From Lachnospiraceae bacterium (GTDB lineage Bacteria; Bacillota; Clostridia; Lachnospirales; Lachnospiraceae): DNA of 64,000 nt. Positions 41,184 through 50,716 of the stretch are shown here, piece after piece. Position 1 is the stretch's first letter. Each line of letters begins with the position of its first letter. The notes below the pieces were generated by a model, which was given only the letters and a program-made list of their open reading frames with translations, was not told the DNA's origin and ran no database searches. The position numbers were made by a program, and so were the translations under genes. The DNA is taken from contig AP025576.1 of assembly GCA_022845955.1 (NCBI GenBank), positions 6,882,001 through 6,946,000 on the forward strand, in the 5' to 3' direction.

Positions 41184-41999
41184 CTACAGCCTGGTAAGCT
41201 GTCCTCCTTTTGCCTCTTTTTTCACCCCATCCGCTTCTATCCATACCGAAGCTGCCGAAGGGTTGTAGACCATATCACCTCCGGCCCCGAACTGAAGTCG
41301 TTCGGCTGCCTCCATGTAATCGACGATTTCTATATTGGAAGCATACCAGATATCCTCCCTTCCTCCCATCCTATTACAGAAATCCTCCATAACCTCCCAG
41401 TTATTATAATCTGTAAATTCATAGCTGTGTCCCCATACATACATCATGTATAAATACTGGGTTTTGTGCAGCGCCGCAAATGTTTCTCCCAGCTTGATGA
41501 GATTATGGTTATAGTGGCAGGTTGCTTTCCATTTCAGGAAATCCTCCGGCATGGCAAATCCGTTTGTCTCTTCCACGGTTCTGGAATAACGGATGCCAAG
41601 GGCCGGAAGCATTTTTATGATTTCTTCGTTGTAGGATCCGTTGGGATAGGAAAGGCCGCGTACCGGATAACCCACAGCCGCCTCCAGATTTTTACGATCC
41701 TCCAGAATCTGGCTTACCACCTGCTCCATGGGACATCTGGCTATGGTAGGGTGGGTACAGGTATGGCAGGATACTTCATGTCCTTCATACAGCCTGCGGT
41801 ATTCGGTTACCGGTATCCTCTTCTCCTCATGGATAGCAGAGTTTACATGAAACGTACCCTTTATCCCATGCCGGTTAAAAATATCCACCAGCCGTCTGTC
41901 CTCCAGCCTTCCGTCATCAAAGCTCATGGTAAGCACCTTGTGCTTTCCTCCCGGAAAGCAGATATAAATATTGCGCATTTGTTCATTCATTGCTTCCAA
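41184..41999 (-). CDS. Polysaccharide deacetylase (CE4/NodB domain)
   Basis: 271 residues. NodB motifs: TMSFDDGRLEDRRLVDIF (motif 1, Asp pair), HEVSCHTCTHPTIARCP (motif 2, H-x4-H metal ligands) and GLSYPNGSYNEEIIKML (motif 3). No signal peptide, so it should deacetylate imported sugars or oligosaccharides in the cytosol. The frame opens with TTG at 41999, spaced ideally from GGAGGAG; ATG at 41990 is the alternative. It overlaps the GH28 stop by 17 bases, tying it to the pectin-type locus. Confidence 0.9.
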   Translation of the reverse strand: MEAMNEQMRNIYICFPGGKHKVLTMSFDDGRLEDRRLVDIFNRHGIKGTFHVNSAIHEEKRIPVTEYRRLYEGHEVSCHTCTHPTIARCPMEQVVSQILEDRKNLEAAVGYPVRGLSYPNGSYNEEIIKMLPALGIRYSRTVEETNGFAMPEDFLKWKATCHYNHNLIKLGETFAALHKTQYLYMMYVWGHSYEFTDYNNWEVMEDFCNRMGGREDIWYASNIEIVDYMEAAERLQFGAGGDMVYNPSAASVWIEADGVKKEAKGGQLTRL

Positions 42000-43527
42000 T
42001 CTCTCCTCCCTCTTTTTTTCCGCTTACCGCATGGTATTCGTAAGCTCCGCCCTCCCGGGCGCCTATCGTAACATTTTCCATCTGCAGATTCCGGATATTA
42101 GCGGCTTTCATACCATATCTTCCTCCGGCTTTCACATTGACCAGCCTGATGTTTTCCAGGGGGCTTTCCGGCAGACCCGCCAGAAATACCGCATTTCCCG
42201 TCACGGTTTCCGCCTCCATATTTTTCAGGGTTATATTCCTTATATGGGAGGTTCCCTCATCAACGGGCTGCGGATTCTCCCAGTCATATTCGTCATGGCT
42301 GTAAAACTGATCGATATAGATGGCTCCCCGGAACCATTTGCAGTCCTGGTGCTCCCTGCTGTGGTTGCAATGCTTCATGGAATCATAGGTGATATTTTCA
42401 ACAATACCGCCTCTGCCCCGCGGCGCTTTTATGCTGCATATGCTGTATGTATCCCGGAAGGTGCAGTCCTGTACCAGGACATCCCTCACTCCGCCCGACA
42501 TTTCACTGCCTACTGCCACCCCAAAACCGCTTAAGAAGGTGCAGTTGGATATCCGTATATGCTCCGACGGGATCCCCACCCTGCGTCCTTCCTCATTCCG
42601 GCCGGCTTTTATGGCAATGCAGTCATCCTGGCTTGCAATGGTACAGTTGAATACCTTTACATAGCTGCAGGAATCCGGATCCAGTCCGTCTCCATTGGCA
42701 ATTCCTTCATACCGGTTTCCCTTTTCATCATATTTGGTATGGATATGTACGCCGTTGAGGCTGACATGGTTGCAATATACCAGATGGACACACCATGCGG
42801 GCGATTGGCGTACCGTGATTCCTTCCAGGTACACACCGTCCGTGCGCCGCAGGCAGATTGCCCGCCCCGGCTTCCCTTTCCCTTCCGCCAGCTCCAGCTT
42901 CCGCAGCAGCATACCGTTGGCATCAATAGTCCCCTTTCCCGCGATGGTAATAGAATGAAAGTCTTTCTCTTCTTCCTCCCCGGTATTAAGCAGACTGGCG
43001 TAGCAAACCTGTTCCCTCCCTTCAAACCGGCAGGTAATAAGGGGAAAATCCTCCAGGCGGCTGCTTCCCAGGAGCTTGCTGCCTTCCTCCATATAAAGGG
43101 TCATATCACTTTTCAGGAAAAGGGCCCCTGTAAGAAAAATACCTGCGGGTATCATTACCGTCCCTCCCGGAGGGCAGCCGTCAATCGCTGCCTGGACAGC
43201 CTGTGTATTCAGGGTTCTTCCGTCCCCAACCGCACCGAAGTCCGTAACATCCAATAATACACTTTTGTCACGTGTCTTTATAGTCACATGGCTGCTCACC
43301 ACCGTATCCAAACCAGCCGATGCCTCCACATATATGTCATAGGAATGGCCGCTTTCCAGCTCCCGCAGGGTATAGTCGGTTTTATCCGTAACGGCGGTTT
43401 CTTTACCGTCCACATAGATCCGGTACAACTGTGCGCCTTCCACTTTTTCCCATAGGAGCGCCGCGTGACACATTGTCCGGGCCTCTTCCGGCGACTCCAG
43501 GCCAAATTTACCTCTTTCCGTCTGCAT
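41983..43527 (-). CDS. GH28 family glycoside hydrolase (polygalacturonase-like), divergent active site
   Basis: 514 residues. An N-terminal FN3-like domain (about 15-88) precedes the parallel beta-helix, which starts VTDFGAVGDGRTLNTQAVQA. The catalytic Asp residues are present: D280 in IANGDGLDPDS and D301/D302 in ASQDDCIAIKAG. The usual GHG histidine is F335 (LSGFGVAVGSEMSGGV), and the R-x-K pair reads CSIKAPRGRGG. No signal peptide suggests cytosolic attack on imported oligogalacturonides. AAGGAGATAG precedes the ATG. GH2 lies upstream in the same orientation. Confidence 0.92.
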   Translation of the reverse strand: MQTERGKFGLESPEEARTMCHAALLWEKVEGAQLYRIYVDGKETAVTDKTDYTLRELESGHSYDIYVEASAGLDTVVSSHVTIKTRDKSVLLDVTDFGAVGDGRTLNTQAVQAAIDGCPPGGTVMIPAGIFLTGALFLKSDMTLYMEEGSKLLGSSRLEDFPLITCRFEGREQVCYASLLNTGEEEEKDFHSITIAGKGTIDANGMLLRKLELAEGKGKPGRAICLRRTDGVYLEGITVRQSPAWCVHLVYCNHVSLNGVHIHTKYDEKGNRYEGIANGDGLDPDSCSYVKVFNCTIASQDDCIAIKAGRNEEGRRVGIPSEHIRISNCTFLSGFGVAVGSEMSGGVRDVLVQDCTFRDTYSICSIKAPRGRGGIVENITYDSMKHCNHSREHQDCKWFRGAIYIDQFYSHDEYDWENPQPVDEGTSHIRNITLKNMEAETVTGNAVFLAGLPESPLENIRLVNVKAGGRYGMKAANIRNLQMENVTIGAREGGAYEYHAVSGKKEGGEIGSNE

Positions 43528-43602
43528 GCTTCTATCTCCTTATTTATTTCTGCGGGCCGCCTGCTGCGGCGCATTTGCCTGATCTTCTATCGGAAAAAAC
43601 GG

Positions 43603-45912
43603 TTATTCCACGACGATGATTGTTTTTCCGGCATACATTCCGTCCGCATACGCATATACCACCGTACGCCCTTTCGTACCGCCAAATCTGATGAGAACGC
43701 TTGCCGCCCCCTGATACATATGGATAAAATCCTCCTGATAAGGCTCGTTTCCCATCAGATTTCCATTATCAACCGCCAGGATTTCCCCGTCCCCTTCCAA
43801 TCGGAAACGGACTCTGGCACTTTCCCGGAAACAGGGATTCCCTTCTCCGTCCACAGCCTTTACAGTAAGCAGCTGCTGATACCCTCTTTGGGCGGGCATC
43901 CTCTGTTCCTCCTGTTCAAATTCCAGTTTCACTGCGGGGCCTGGTGTTTTTACGGTTGTGCTGCATACTTCCTTTCCCTCCCGGTACCCGATGACCGTTA
44001 CACACCCCGGCTGCCAGGGAAGGAATCCCGTAATGGTATGGTTGGGGCAGGATGCAGGAGAAGGTACAAAAAAACGTTTCCCGTTCAGATACAGCGCGAC
44101 TTCCTCACAATTAGTGGCTATACGATAGGGAATTACCGTTTTATGGAACTGGGGGAAATGCCAGTGCTCCGCATAGGGCGGCATATCCCAGTGCTCCTTT
44201 ACCCCCTCGTCCTCCAGGGAATAATCCAGGACGGCAAAATGTACCATAGGCGCATCATTCCAGAAGCTTTTCAGCGTATAAAAGCCCGGTTTTTTCCGGT
44301 TATTGGTGCGAATCATGGCACCGCTCCAGCCCTTGGCCGGATATCCCATGGACTCACCCAGATAATCAATCCCTGTCCATATAAAACCTCCCATAATATA
44401 ATCCTGTTCCAAAGGGTCCAGGGAAGGGTTCTTTTCCGTAAAATTCTGCATCTGCTCCGGATGACCCATAAAATACTGGTAAATTTCCGTACCGAGAATC
44501 AGTTTATCCGGCACGGCTTCCTGTATCATGGAATACCACTGCTCCTGGTAATTGCAGGCTATGACATCCACAATCTCTCCGATTCTCCGGATCCGTTCCA
44601 CCCTTTCCCGGTTGTCATAGATCTCCGTATCATCCGCTTCATCCACAAATTGCTGGATATCCTTAATTTCAGATATATCCACATTGCTTTCACGCTTGAA
44701 ATGAGGATTCATGGCATATGTCACCGGCCTTGTGGAATCCATGGTAAGAACATATTCCTTCAGCATTTTCAGGATGGAAAGCATGGAGTCCTGGGCCTGG
44801 TTTTCCACTTCGTTTCCTACACCCCAGATAAAAATGCAGGCCCGGTTTCTATCCCGCTTCACCATAGCTTCCACATCTTTTTTCCATTCCGTCTGAAAAT
44901 AGCGGCCATACAGCCCTCCCGTCCATTTATCAAAGCATTCTTCATAGACGTAAAAGCCCAGCTCATCACATAAATCCAGAAATTCTGCAGAATGTGTATG
45001 GTGTGCCGCCCGAATGGCATTACAGCCCATTTCCTTTAACAAAAGAAGCCTTTCTCTTATGATTTCCTTTCTTACGGCAATCCCGGCGCAGCCGGCCTCC
45101 TGATGAAGGCAGACCCCCTTCAGTTTTACAGGCTGCCCGTTTACAAACATGCCTTTTCCGGGTATCATCGCAAACTGCCTGATCCCGATACGCATCACAA
45201 TAGTATCCGCCTCCCTTTCCCCGTCCATAAGGGATAAGGTCAGGATATACAGGTGAGGATCCTCTGCCGACCACAGAACGGCATTCTTCACGGAAAAATT
45301 CAGGTTTCCGTTTTCCCCCTGTGCCTCAATGCAGACGGTTCCGTCCGAAAGTGTCCCCTTTACCGTTCCGTCCGATCCGGCGGCAACCTCAACCCTTGCA
45401 TCGGTTCCCTGAAGCCTGGTTTGCACCACCACCTCCTGTTCATCCAGATGGGTTTCCTCCACTTCTATCCATTTTACAGTCCGGTAAATACCGGCGCCGC
45501 TATACCAGCGATCCGCAGGGCTTGCCGTATTATCCGCTTTAACTACGATCCGGTTTTCCCCTCCCTTTACCAAATCGGTAACATCCAGCCGGAAAGAACT
45601 GTAGCCATATTTCCGTCCGCCAGCTTCCCGGTCATTTACCCATACCGTACTGTTTTCAAAAATCCCGCCGAAATCCAGATAATAACGGTAGCCGGTCTTT
45701 TTTTGCGGGACTACCAGTGTCCGGCGATACCAGCCAATTCCCATTCGCTCCCGGAAACCCTGGGCCGCCCCTTCCTCCATATCCCTGTTAAAGGGGGCGC
45801 CAATCACCCAGTCATGGGGCAGCATGACCGGGTGGAAACAAGATTCTTCATCTCCTGTCTGACTCCGTGTAAATTCCCAGCCTTCCATTAATTCTATTTC
45901 AGTTCTTGGCAT
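43603..45912 (-). CDS. GH2 family glycosidase (beta-galactosidase-type)
   Basis: 769 residues from ATG 45912 (MPRTEIELMEGWEFTRSQTG), five bases after GGGAG. An earlier in-frame start at 45945 is less likely. It has a sugar-binding jelly-roll (about 1-155), an Ig-like domain, and a TIM barrel with proton donor E368 (FIWGVGNEVE) and nucleophile E476 (LILGTEIYQYF). C-terminal Ig-like domains include EWKxx-type WHFPQ and VKLEFEQEEQRMPAQRGYQQ. No signal peptide. Beta-galactosidase or beta-glucuronidase activity is possible. In this locus side-chain galactose or glucuronate of pectin is the likely target. Confidence 0.93.
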   Translation of the reverse strand: MPRTEIELMEGWEFTRSQTGDEESCFHPVMLPHDWVIGAPFNRDMEEGAAQGFRERMGIGWYRRTLVVPQKKTGYRYYLDFGGIFENSTVWVNDREAGGRKYGYSSFRLDVTDLVKGGENRIVVKADNTASPADRWYSGAGIYRTVKWIEVEETHLDEQEVVVQTRLQGTDARVEVAAGSDGTVKGTLSDGTVCIEAQGENGNLNFSVKNAVLWSAEDPHLYILTLSLMDGEREADTIVMRIGIRQFAMIPGKGMFVNGQPVKLKGVCLHQEAGCAGIAVRKEIIRERLLLLKEMGCNAIRAAHHTHSAEFLDLCDELGFYVYEECFDKWTGGLYGRYFQTEWKKDVEAMVKRDRNRACIFIWGVGNEVENQAQDSMLSILKMLKEYVLTMDSTRPVTYAMNPHFKRESNVDISEIKDIQQFVDEADDTEIYDNRERVERIRRIGEIVDVIACNYQEQWYSMIQEAVPDKLILGTEIYQYFMGHPEQMQNFTEKNPSLDPLEQDYIMGGFIWTGIDYLGESMGYPAKGWSGAMIRTNNRKKPGFYTLKSFWNDAPMVHFAVLDYSLEDEGVKEHWDMPPYAEHWHFPQFHKTVIPYRIATNCEEVALYLNGKRFFVPSPASCPNHTITGFLPWQPGCVTVIGYREGKEVCSTTVKTPGPAVKLEFEQEEQRMPAQRGYQQLLTVKAVDGEGNPCFRESARVRFRLEGDGEILAVDNGNLMGNEPYQEDFIHMYQGAASVLIRFGGTKGRTVVYAYADGMYAGKTIIVVE

Positions 45913-45960
45913 TATGGCTCCCTTCTGCGTGTGCGTAACACGCATACCGCTTGTTTTCCG

Positions 45961-47787
45961 TTATTTGCAGGCCATTTTCCCGGCTTCCTGTATATCCATC
46001 ATTTTTACCAGAGCTGCGGTACAGTCCGCTCTGTTCGTTTTCTCCTCCCTGCGGTAGCCGTCCCACACAAGCCCCATATCTGCAGCCAGCTTTTCGCATA
46101 TTTCCATATCCAGATCCCGATCCGCCTCCGGTTGTAGGCTGCGTACCATAAAGCTTACCAGTTCGCCGCAGGTAAGGCCGTCATCCGGCCGGAACCTGTC
46201 GTCCGGGGTAGTCGTTTCATCAAGCAGTCCCGCATCCAGCGCCGTCTGTACATTCTGGGCGTCAAATTCATATTTATAAATATCGCAATATCTGCCCTGA
46301 TAGGAACGTCTCGCCGGCGTTTTCGCCGCTTTGAAAAACAGGTATAAAAACTGTCCTCGCGGCATCTCACCAAAGGGATGAAAATACAGGATACAGGGAT
46401 CCAGCAGCCCTTTTGCCATGGCTTTCTTCAGATCCTGCTCCTGGGGGATACCGGAACAATCCGCATAAGGCAGCCCGGGCAAATCCGTGGGGAGAACCGG
46501 ATGCTCCTCCTTTAATACTTCGGAACGTGATGCACCTGTCCCCGTATCCGCTGCAGGACATTGGGATCTGTCCGGAATCCAGGCATCCCCGTCATATGTA
46601 TTCATGCCTGCCGGAATCCATGCATACAGAGGATCGGCAGCAATTCTCCGGATTTCTTCTCCAATAAACTTTGCCGCCAGCAGGGCGCCGTAATCGTTTG
46701 TATGGGTAGTGTCGCAGAAATAATCGGTATATATATCCGGCCCCATATCGCACCAGAGCCGGAAACTGTAGGAATGCAGATCAATAACCGGTACATGAAG
46801 TTCCTTTCCCACTCTGCGGCAGCTTTCCGCATAATCCTCCAGCAGATCAAAATAACCATCCCCGTCTTTTCCCGGAATTCTGCTGAGAGAGGTGACGATT
46901 ACAGGAAACGCCCCTTTTCTGCGTATTTGGAGAATATACCAACGCAGATTGGCCGCATATTGATCAAAAGCTTTTAAATTCCTCCGCTTCTGATCGTTAT
47001 GTCCGAATTCCATCATAAAAAGGTCGCCCGGCTTTATATTCCGGGAAACGATATCCCAATGCCCGTCGTCCCGGAAGCAGTTGGTGGTCAGTCCCCCATG
47101 CGCCTGATCACTGACGGCAATTTTGCTGAAATACTGCAGCAGATTCTGTCCCCAGCTTCCATAATTGCGCAGAGGATTGTAGGGATACAGGCTTTCATAA
47201 TCGGTTACCAGGGAATCCCCCGCAATATAGAGGGTGGGACACTCCGTCTTTTCTATTGTAATTCCGGTAAGGCGTGCCCTGCCGCCTGTTCTGTTAAGCA
47301 CGGTCACATATATGGAACGATCGTCTTTGGCGCCTTTTCCCACAACAGGGATGTAAGGGCACACCTGTACACAGTAGCTGATGGAAAATTCCTCTCCCGG
47401 GCCGATATTCAAATCACGCCTCACCAGGTTTCTCCGTCCGGAATAAAGCATCAGATCCGTAAGGCCGTCCCTGCCGCCGCGGATGTCCACCGTTATCCGG
47501 TAGGTACCGTTTTCCGGCACCGCCGCCCGGAAGCGTAAAGGCATCCCCTCTTCCGAAATCTCCGCCCCATCCTCTGTCCCATACCATAAAACAGGAGACC
47601 GATCCTCCTGTTTTTTTGCCCACTCCTCCCCGGGGTTCCAGCCGCCGCTTCCGGTAAACCGGTCTGCCGGCGCAGTTTGGGTACCAAATTGCAAAAAGCC
47701 GTACCCTTTCCTGTCATCATAAATATCTTCGGGTGCCACCCGTACCCCATCCTTCTTCTCCGTGAAAGAAAATATCCTGCTATCCAT
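45961..47787 (-). CDS. SGNH/GDSL esterase, CE12 rhamnogalacturonan acetylesterase-like, with SLH-like tail
   Basis: 608 residues from ATG 47787 (MDSRIFSFTEKKDGVRVAPE), preceded by GGGAGGAG. N-terminal carbohydrate-binding-like beta domain (about 20-180). SGNH esterase domain: block I TLYIAGDSLVTDYE (Ser), block III FMMEFGHNDQK (Asn), block V DTTHTNDYGA (Asp, His). The last ~190 residues contain two degenerate S-layer-homology-like repeats (MPRGQFLYLFFKAAKTPARR, DDRFRPDDGLTCGELVSFMV). No signal peptide is found, which is odd for an SLH protein. Deacetylation of pectic sugars is inferred from family and neighbours. Confidence 0.88.
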   Translation of the reverse strand: MDSRIFSFTEKKDGVRVAPEDIYDDRKGYGFLQFGTQTAPADRFTGSGGWNPGEEWAKKQEDRSPVLWYGTEDGAEISEEGMPLRFRAAVPENGTYRITVDIRGGRDGLTDLMLYSGRRNLVRRDLNIGPGEEFSISYCVQVCPYIPVVGKGAKDDRSIYVTVLNRTGGRARLTGITIEKTECPTLYIAGDSLVTDYESLYPYNPLRNYGSWGQNLLQYFSKIAVSDQAHGGLTTNCFRDDGHWDIVSRNIKPGDLFMMEFGHNDQKRRNLKAFDQYAANLRWYILQIRRKGAFPVIVTSLSRIPGKDGDGYFDLLEDYAESCRRVGKELHVPVIDLHSYSFRLWCDMGPDIYTDYFCDTTHTNDYGALLAAKFIGEEIRRIAADPLYAWIPAGMNTYDGDAWIPDRSQCPAADTGTGASRSEVLKEEHPVLPTDLPGLPYADCSGIPQEQDLKKAMAKGLLDPCILYFHPFGEMPRGQFLYLFFKAAKTPARRSYQGRYCDIYKYEFDAQNVQTALDAGLLDETTTPDDRFRPDDGLTCGELVSFMVRSLQPEADRDLDMEICEKLAADMGLVWDGYRREEKTNRADCTAALVKMMDIQEAGKMACK

Positions 47788-47991
47788 AAAACTCCTCCCT
47801 TGCCGCATCCATGCCCGGACACCGCATTCTGCTCCTGATACATGCTATCTATCATAATAAGTCAATTTATCTTATTTTTCTTTTATTATATTGCTGTTTG
47901 TCCTCTTTTTTTATATACTATTTTAGAAATATTAACATATTGCAGGTGCTTTTTTCCGGGAAATACCGGGAGAGAGGATCAGGGAGATATT

Positions 47992-48825
47992 ATGAACGCA
48001 AATCTTTATTCACCGGAGCATATGCTGCAGGTGGAATATACCAGGCATCCCCAGGATTATGACATGGGAACCTTTCATTATCACAATGCCTACGAACTGT
48101 TATTTCTGCAGGAGGGTGAATATACCCTGATAACCATGGATACCGCCTATACCATGCACAAAAACCAGGTTTCCCTGCTTCCGCCTTATTGTATGCACAA
48201 ATCCCTCGGACGGGCCGGCAATGAACGAACGCTTATGTATTTTGACGACCGCTTTTTAAACCGGTATTTCACGGAAAAAAGCCGCTCTTTGCTTTTATCC
48301 TGTTTTGCTGTGGGACAGCTTACTTTATCCGGGGAGCGCTTTTCGGAGGCGCTCGGGCTTTTGTTCCAAATCCGTGAACTGGTACATAAAAATAAGTATG
48401 ACAGGGCTTATCCGGCATTCGTACAAATTCTTTCCCTTTTGGGGGACACCTGCCGGGAAAATCCCTTGAAAACGGCCGCGGAGGACAGGGATAAAAGGGC
48501 GGAAAGCACGCCTCTCATTGCCGAAGTTATCACCTATATTAATCAGAATTACAGCACCATCCGGTGTCTGGATGATATCGCTTCCCATTTTTATATTACC
48601 AAATATCATCTCTGCCGGCTTTTCCGCAGCACAACCAGCAGCACGGTTATGGATCATCTGAACAGCATACGCCTTCTTCAGGCCTGCAGCCTTTTGGAAA
48701 ATACGAGCAAAAGCATTACAGATATCAGCTATGCCTGCGGCTTTCATTCTTCCGCTTATTTTTCGGATATATTCAAAAAATCCCTGGGCATGTCGCCCAG
48801 AGCCTATCGCAGGCTGAAATCATAA
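47992..48825 (+). CDS. AraC-family regulator with cupin sensor
   Basis: 277 residues from ATG 47992, preceded by AGGGAG. A longer upstream frame without a ribosome site is rejected. The N-terminal cupin-like domain (about 15-110: FHYHNAYELLFLQEGEYTLI, NQVSLLPPYCMHKSLG) binds a sugar in relatives. The C-terminal AraC DNA-binding domain (about 175-275) has LDDIASHFYITKYHLCRLFR and DISYACGFHSSAYFSDIFKK, then SLGMSPRAYRRL. It is divergent from the CE12-GH2-GH28 genes, which it probably controls. Confidence 0.92.
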   Translation: MNANLYSPEHMLQVEYTRHPQDYDMGTFHYHNAYELLFLQEGEYTLITMDTAYTMHKNQVSLLPPYCMHKSLGRAGNERTLMYFDDRFLNRYFTEKSRSLLLSCFAVGQLTLSGERFSEALGLLFQIRELVHKNKYDRAYPAFVQILSLLGDTCRENPLKTAAEDRDKRAESTPLIAEVITYINQNYSTIRCLDDIASHFYITKYHLCRLFRSTTSSTVMDHLNSIRLLQACSLLENTSKSITDISYACGFHSSAYFSDIFKKSLGMSPRAYRRLKS

Positions 48826-49005
48826 AGCCGACTGTAAATCAAAAGCTGCATAAAGGAGAAAATCATGGTAAGCGAGAGCTTACAACAGATGATTATGTTG
48901 CCTATTGCGGAACACATTGTGACCATATTGTACTTTCAGAACCCTATAAGAGTATGTTTTATGACGGTTTCAGAGGTGCAGTAAATGAATTTGATTAGAA
49001 TTAAA
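48826..49005 (+). other. Short region with a decayed small ORF
   Basis: AAAGGAG is followed by ATG at 48865. The ATG frame gives a 41-residue peptide of no recognised type. One base over, TTDDYVAYCGTHCDHIVLSE, then PYKSMFYDGFRGAVNEFD, reads like a genuine small protein, suggesting a frameshifted remnant. Low confidence. Confidence 0.3.
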
Positions 49006-49046
49006 AGCAAGCACAGGAAAAAGGTTCCCCCTTTCCTATGCTTGCT
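49006..49046 (-). terminator. Terminator of the Lpl-type operon
   Basis: 15-bp stem AGCAAGCACAGGAAA / TTTCCTATGCTTGCT (one G-T pair) with an 11-base loop, 12 bases beyond the binding-protein stop. It is convergent with the AraC side, and the T-tract is weak (TTTTAATTC). Confidence 0.65.
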
Positions 49047-49057
49047 ATTACAAAGAT

Positions 49058-50695
49058 TTACTTCCATAACTCCATCTGTTTTCTATATTTCTCCGTATAA
49101 ATCGCTTCGATGGCAGAAGCCTGATTAGCGTCTATTTCCTGAATCATACCTTCGTAAAGGGATACGACCTTTTCCTCCGATTCCGCATAAACCATATTGG
49201 TAAATGCCGTATCAATAATATCCTTTATTTTCTGTTCCGACAGCGCTTCCGGCGTACCGGCCGCAGGACCGATATAATCATAAGGAGCGGTATCCCATGT
49301 GGAATCAGCCATAGAGGTCAGTGCATGGGTGCTGATCGCATCCCTTTCATATTTGGTGGCCAGATCATAAGGGGTTCCATCGCTTCCGTAACCGTTTTTT
49401 ATAAACCAGGTCCATTTACGGATACCGGTTTCCTTGGTAAAAGCATTCCAGTCATCCTTAAAGCCCTGCAGGGTTTCCGGACGAGGCACATGCTTCCCAT
49501 TTTCCATGTCCCAGTCCTTTCCTTCGATCCCCCACATAAGCAGATACTGTCCTTCCTCACTTGCCAGGAAGTTCATAAACTGAATTGTTTCCACAGGATG
49601 TTCATTTTTAACGGTAATTCCTATGGCATCCCATCCAAGGGAGCTTCTGGGGCTGAACGTAGTTTCGTCCGGTGCCGTCCCGTCAGCCACTACTTTAAAC
49701 ATATAGAACTGTGCATCCGTATCTTCTCCATTCTCTTCCCGGAGCAGTTTATTTCCATCCGTAGAGAGGCCTATGGTAGCAGCCACACGCCCGCTTCCTG
49801 CTTTCTGTGTAAAAATCTGTTCCTTATTGACGGCCCATTCCTTGTCAAGCAGCCCATCCCTGTATAATCCGTTCATATATTTAACCATCTCCAGATAAGC
49901 AGGGTCGCGTACATCAAAATAAAGCTTTCCGTCCTTCTCATAATAATTTTTCATACCATACATAGCCTTAAAGGTACTGATGACCGCCGGCATATAATCC
50001 GCGTTTGAAGATAACGGAATGGCGGACTGTCCGTCCCCGTCGCTATAGGTGTCCCGGAAGCGGGTAAGAATATCGCGGAATTCTTCCTGGGTAAAAAAAT
50101 CACCCTTTTCAGCCTTGTCACCATAGCCCAGCTCCTTCAGCACATCCATTCGGATGCATATAGCTCTGTCGGGATCCGGATCCAGCCCGTACCAGTTATT
50201 CAGATAATAGTTTTTCCCATCCTCATAACGGCTTTTATTGAGGATATCTCCATACATTTCCCGGATATCAGGACCGTATTGATCAATCAGATCATTCAGC
50301 GGTACCAGCGCTCCTGCAGCAATATATTTGTTGACAATATCACTGCGCCTGTCCATCAGAACAATATCCGGAAGATCGCCGCTGGCAAGCATGAGATTCA
50401 GCTTTTCCTCCGGATTACCCGTGGGCTGCTGCACTTCAATCTTAATACCGGTTTTTTCCGTAATAGCCTGTGCAACCGGATTATCAAAAGTATCTCCCGT
50501 ATTCTTGTCAAAAAAGGTCAGTGTAATGATTTCCCCGGATCCATTCTTTTCATCTGATACTCCGGCAGCGGAGGAAGCGGGATTCTCCCCGTCAGAGGAC
50601 TGGCCGGCGCTTTGGGATGAATTGCCGCAGCCGGCCGCCAGGCAGGATAAAGTCAGGATACAGGTAAGCAGTATACTTATTTTTCTTTGAAACAT
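49058..50695 (-). CDS. Sugar-binding lipoprotein of ABC importer (LplA-like)
   Basis: 545 residues. Lipoprotein signal with lipobox LSCLAAGCGNSSQSAG, a Ser/Gly linker, then a family-1 solute-binding fold (ITLTFFDKNTGDTFDNPVAQ, KLNLMLASGDLPDIVLMDRR, later DWNAFTKETGIRKWTWFIKN). Length and motif order match LplA/YtcQ-type binding proteins for oligouronides. It follows the GH4 gene by 21 bases. The two permeases lie upstream of GH4, giving the order permease, permease, GH4, binding protein, which parallels the lplABCD set of B. subtilis in content though not in order. Confidence 0.93.
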   Translation of the reverse strand: MFQRKISILLTCILTLSCLAAGCGNSSQSAGQSSDGENPASSAAGVSDEKNGSGEIITLTFFDKNTGDTFDNPVAQAITEKTGIKIEVQQPTGNPEEKLNLMLASGDLPDIVLMDRRSDIVNKYIAAGALVPLNDLIDQYGPDIREMYGDILNKSRYEDGKNYYLNNWYGLDPDPDRAICIRMDVLKELGYGDKAEKGDFFTQEEFRDILTRFRDTYSDGDGQSAIPLSSNADYMPAVISTFKAMYGMKNYYEKDGKLYFDVRDPAYLEMVKYMNGLYRDGLLDKEWAVNKEQIFTQKAGSGRVAATIGLSTDGNKLLREENGEDTDAQFYMFKVVADGTAPDETTFSPRSSLGWDAIGITVKNEHPVETIQFMNFLASEEGQYLLMWGIEGKDWDMENGKHVPRPETLQGFKDDWNAFTKETGIRKWTWFIKNGYGSDGTPYDLATKYERDAISTHALTSMADSTWDTAPYDYIGPAAGTPEALSEQKIKDIIDTAFTNMVYAESEEKVVSLYEGMIQEIDANQASAIEAIYTEKYRKQMELWK

Positions 50696-50716
50696 AATTT
50701 TCCCCCAATCAATTTC

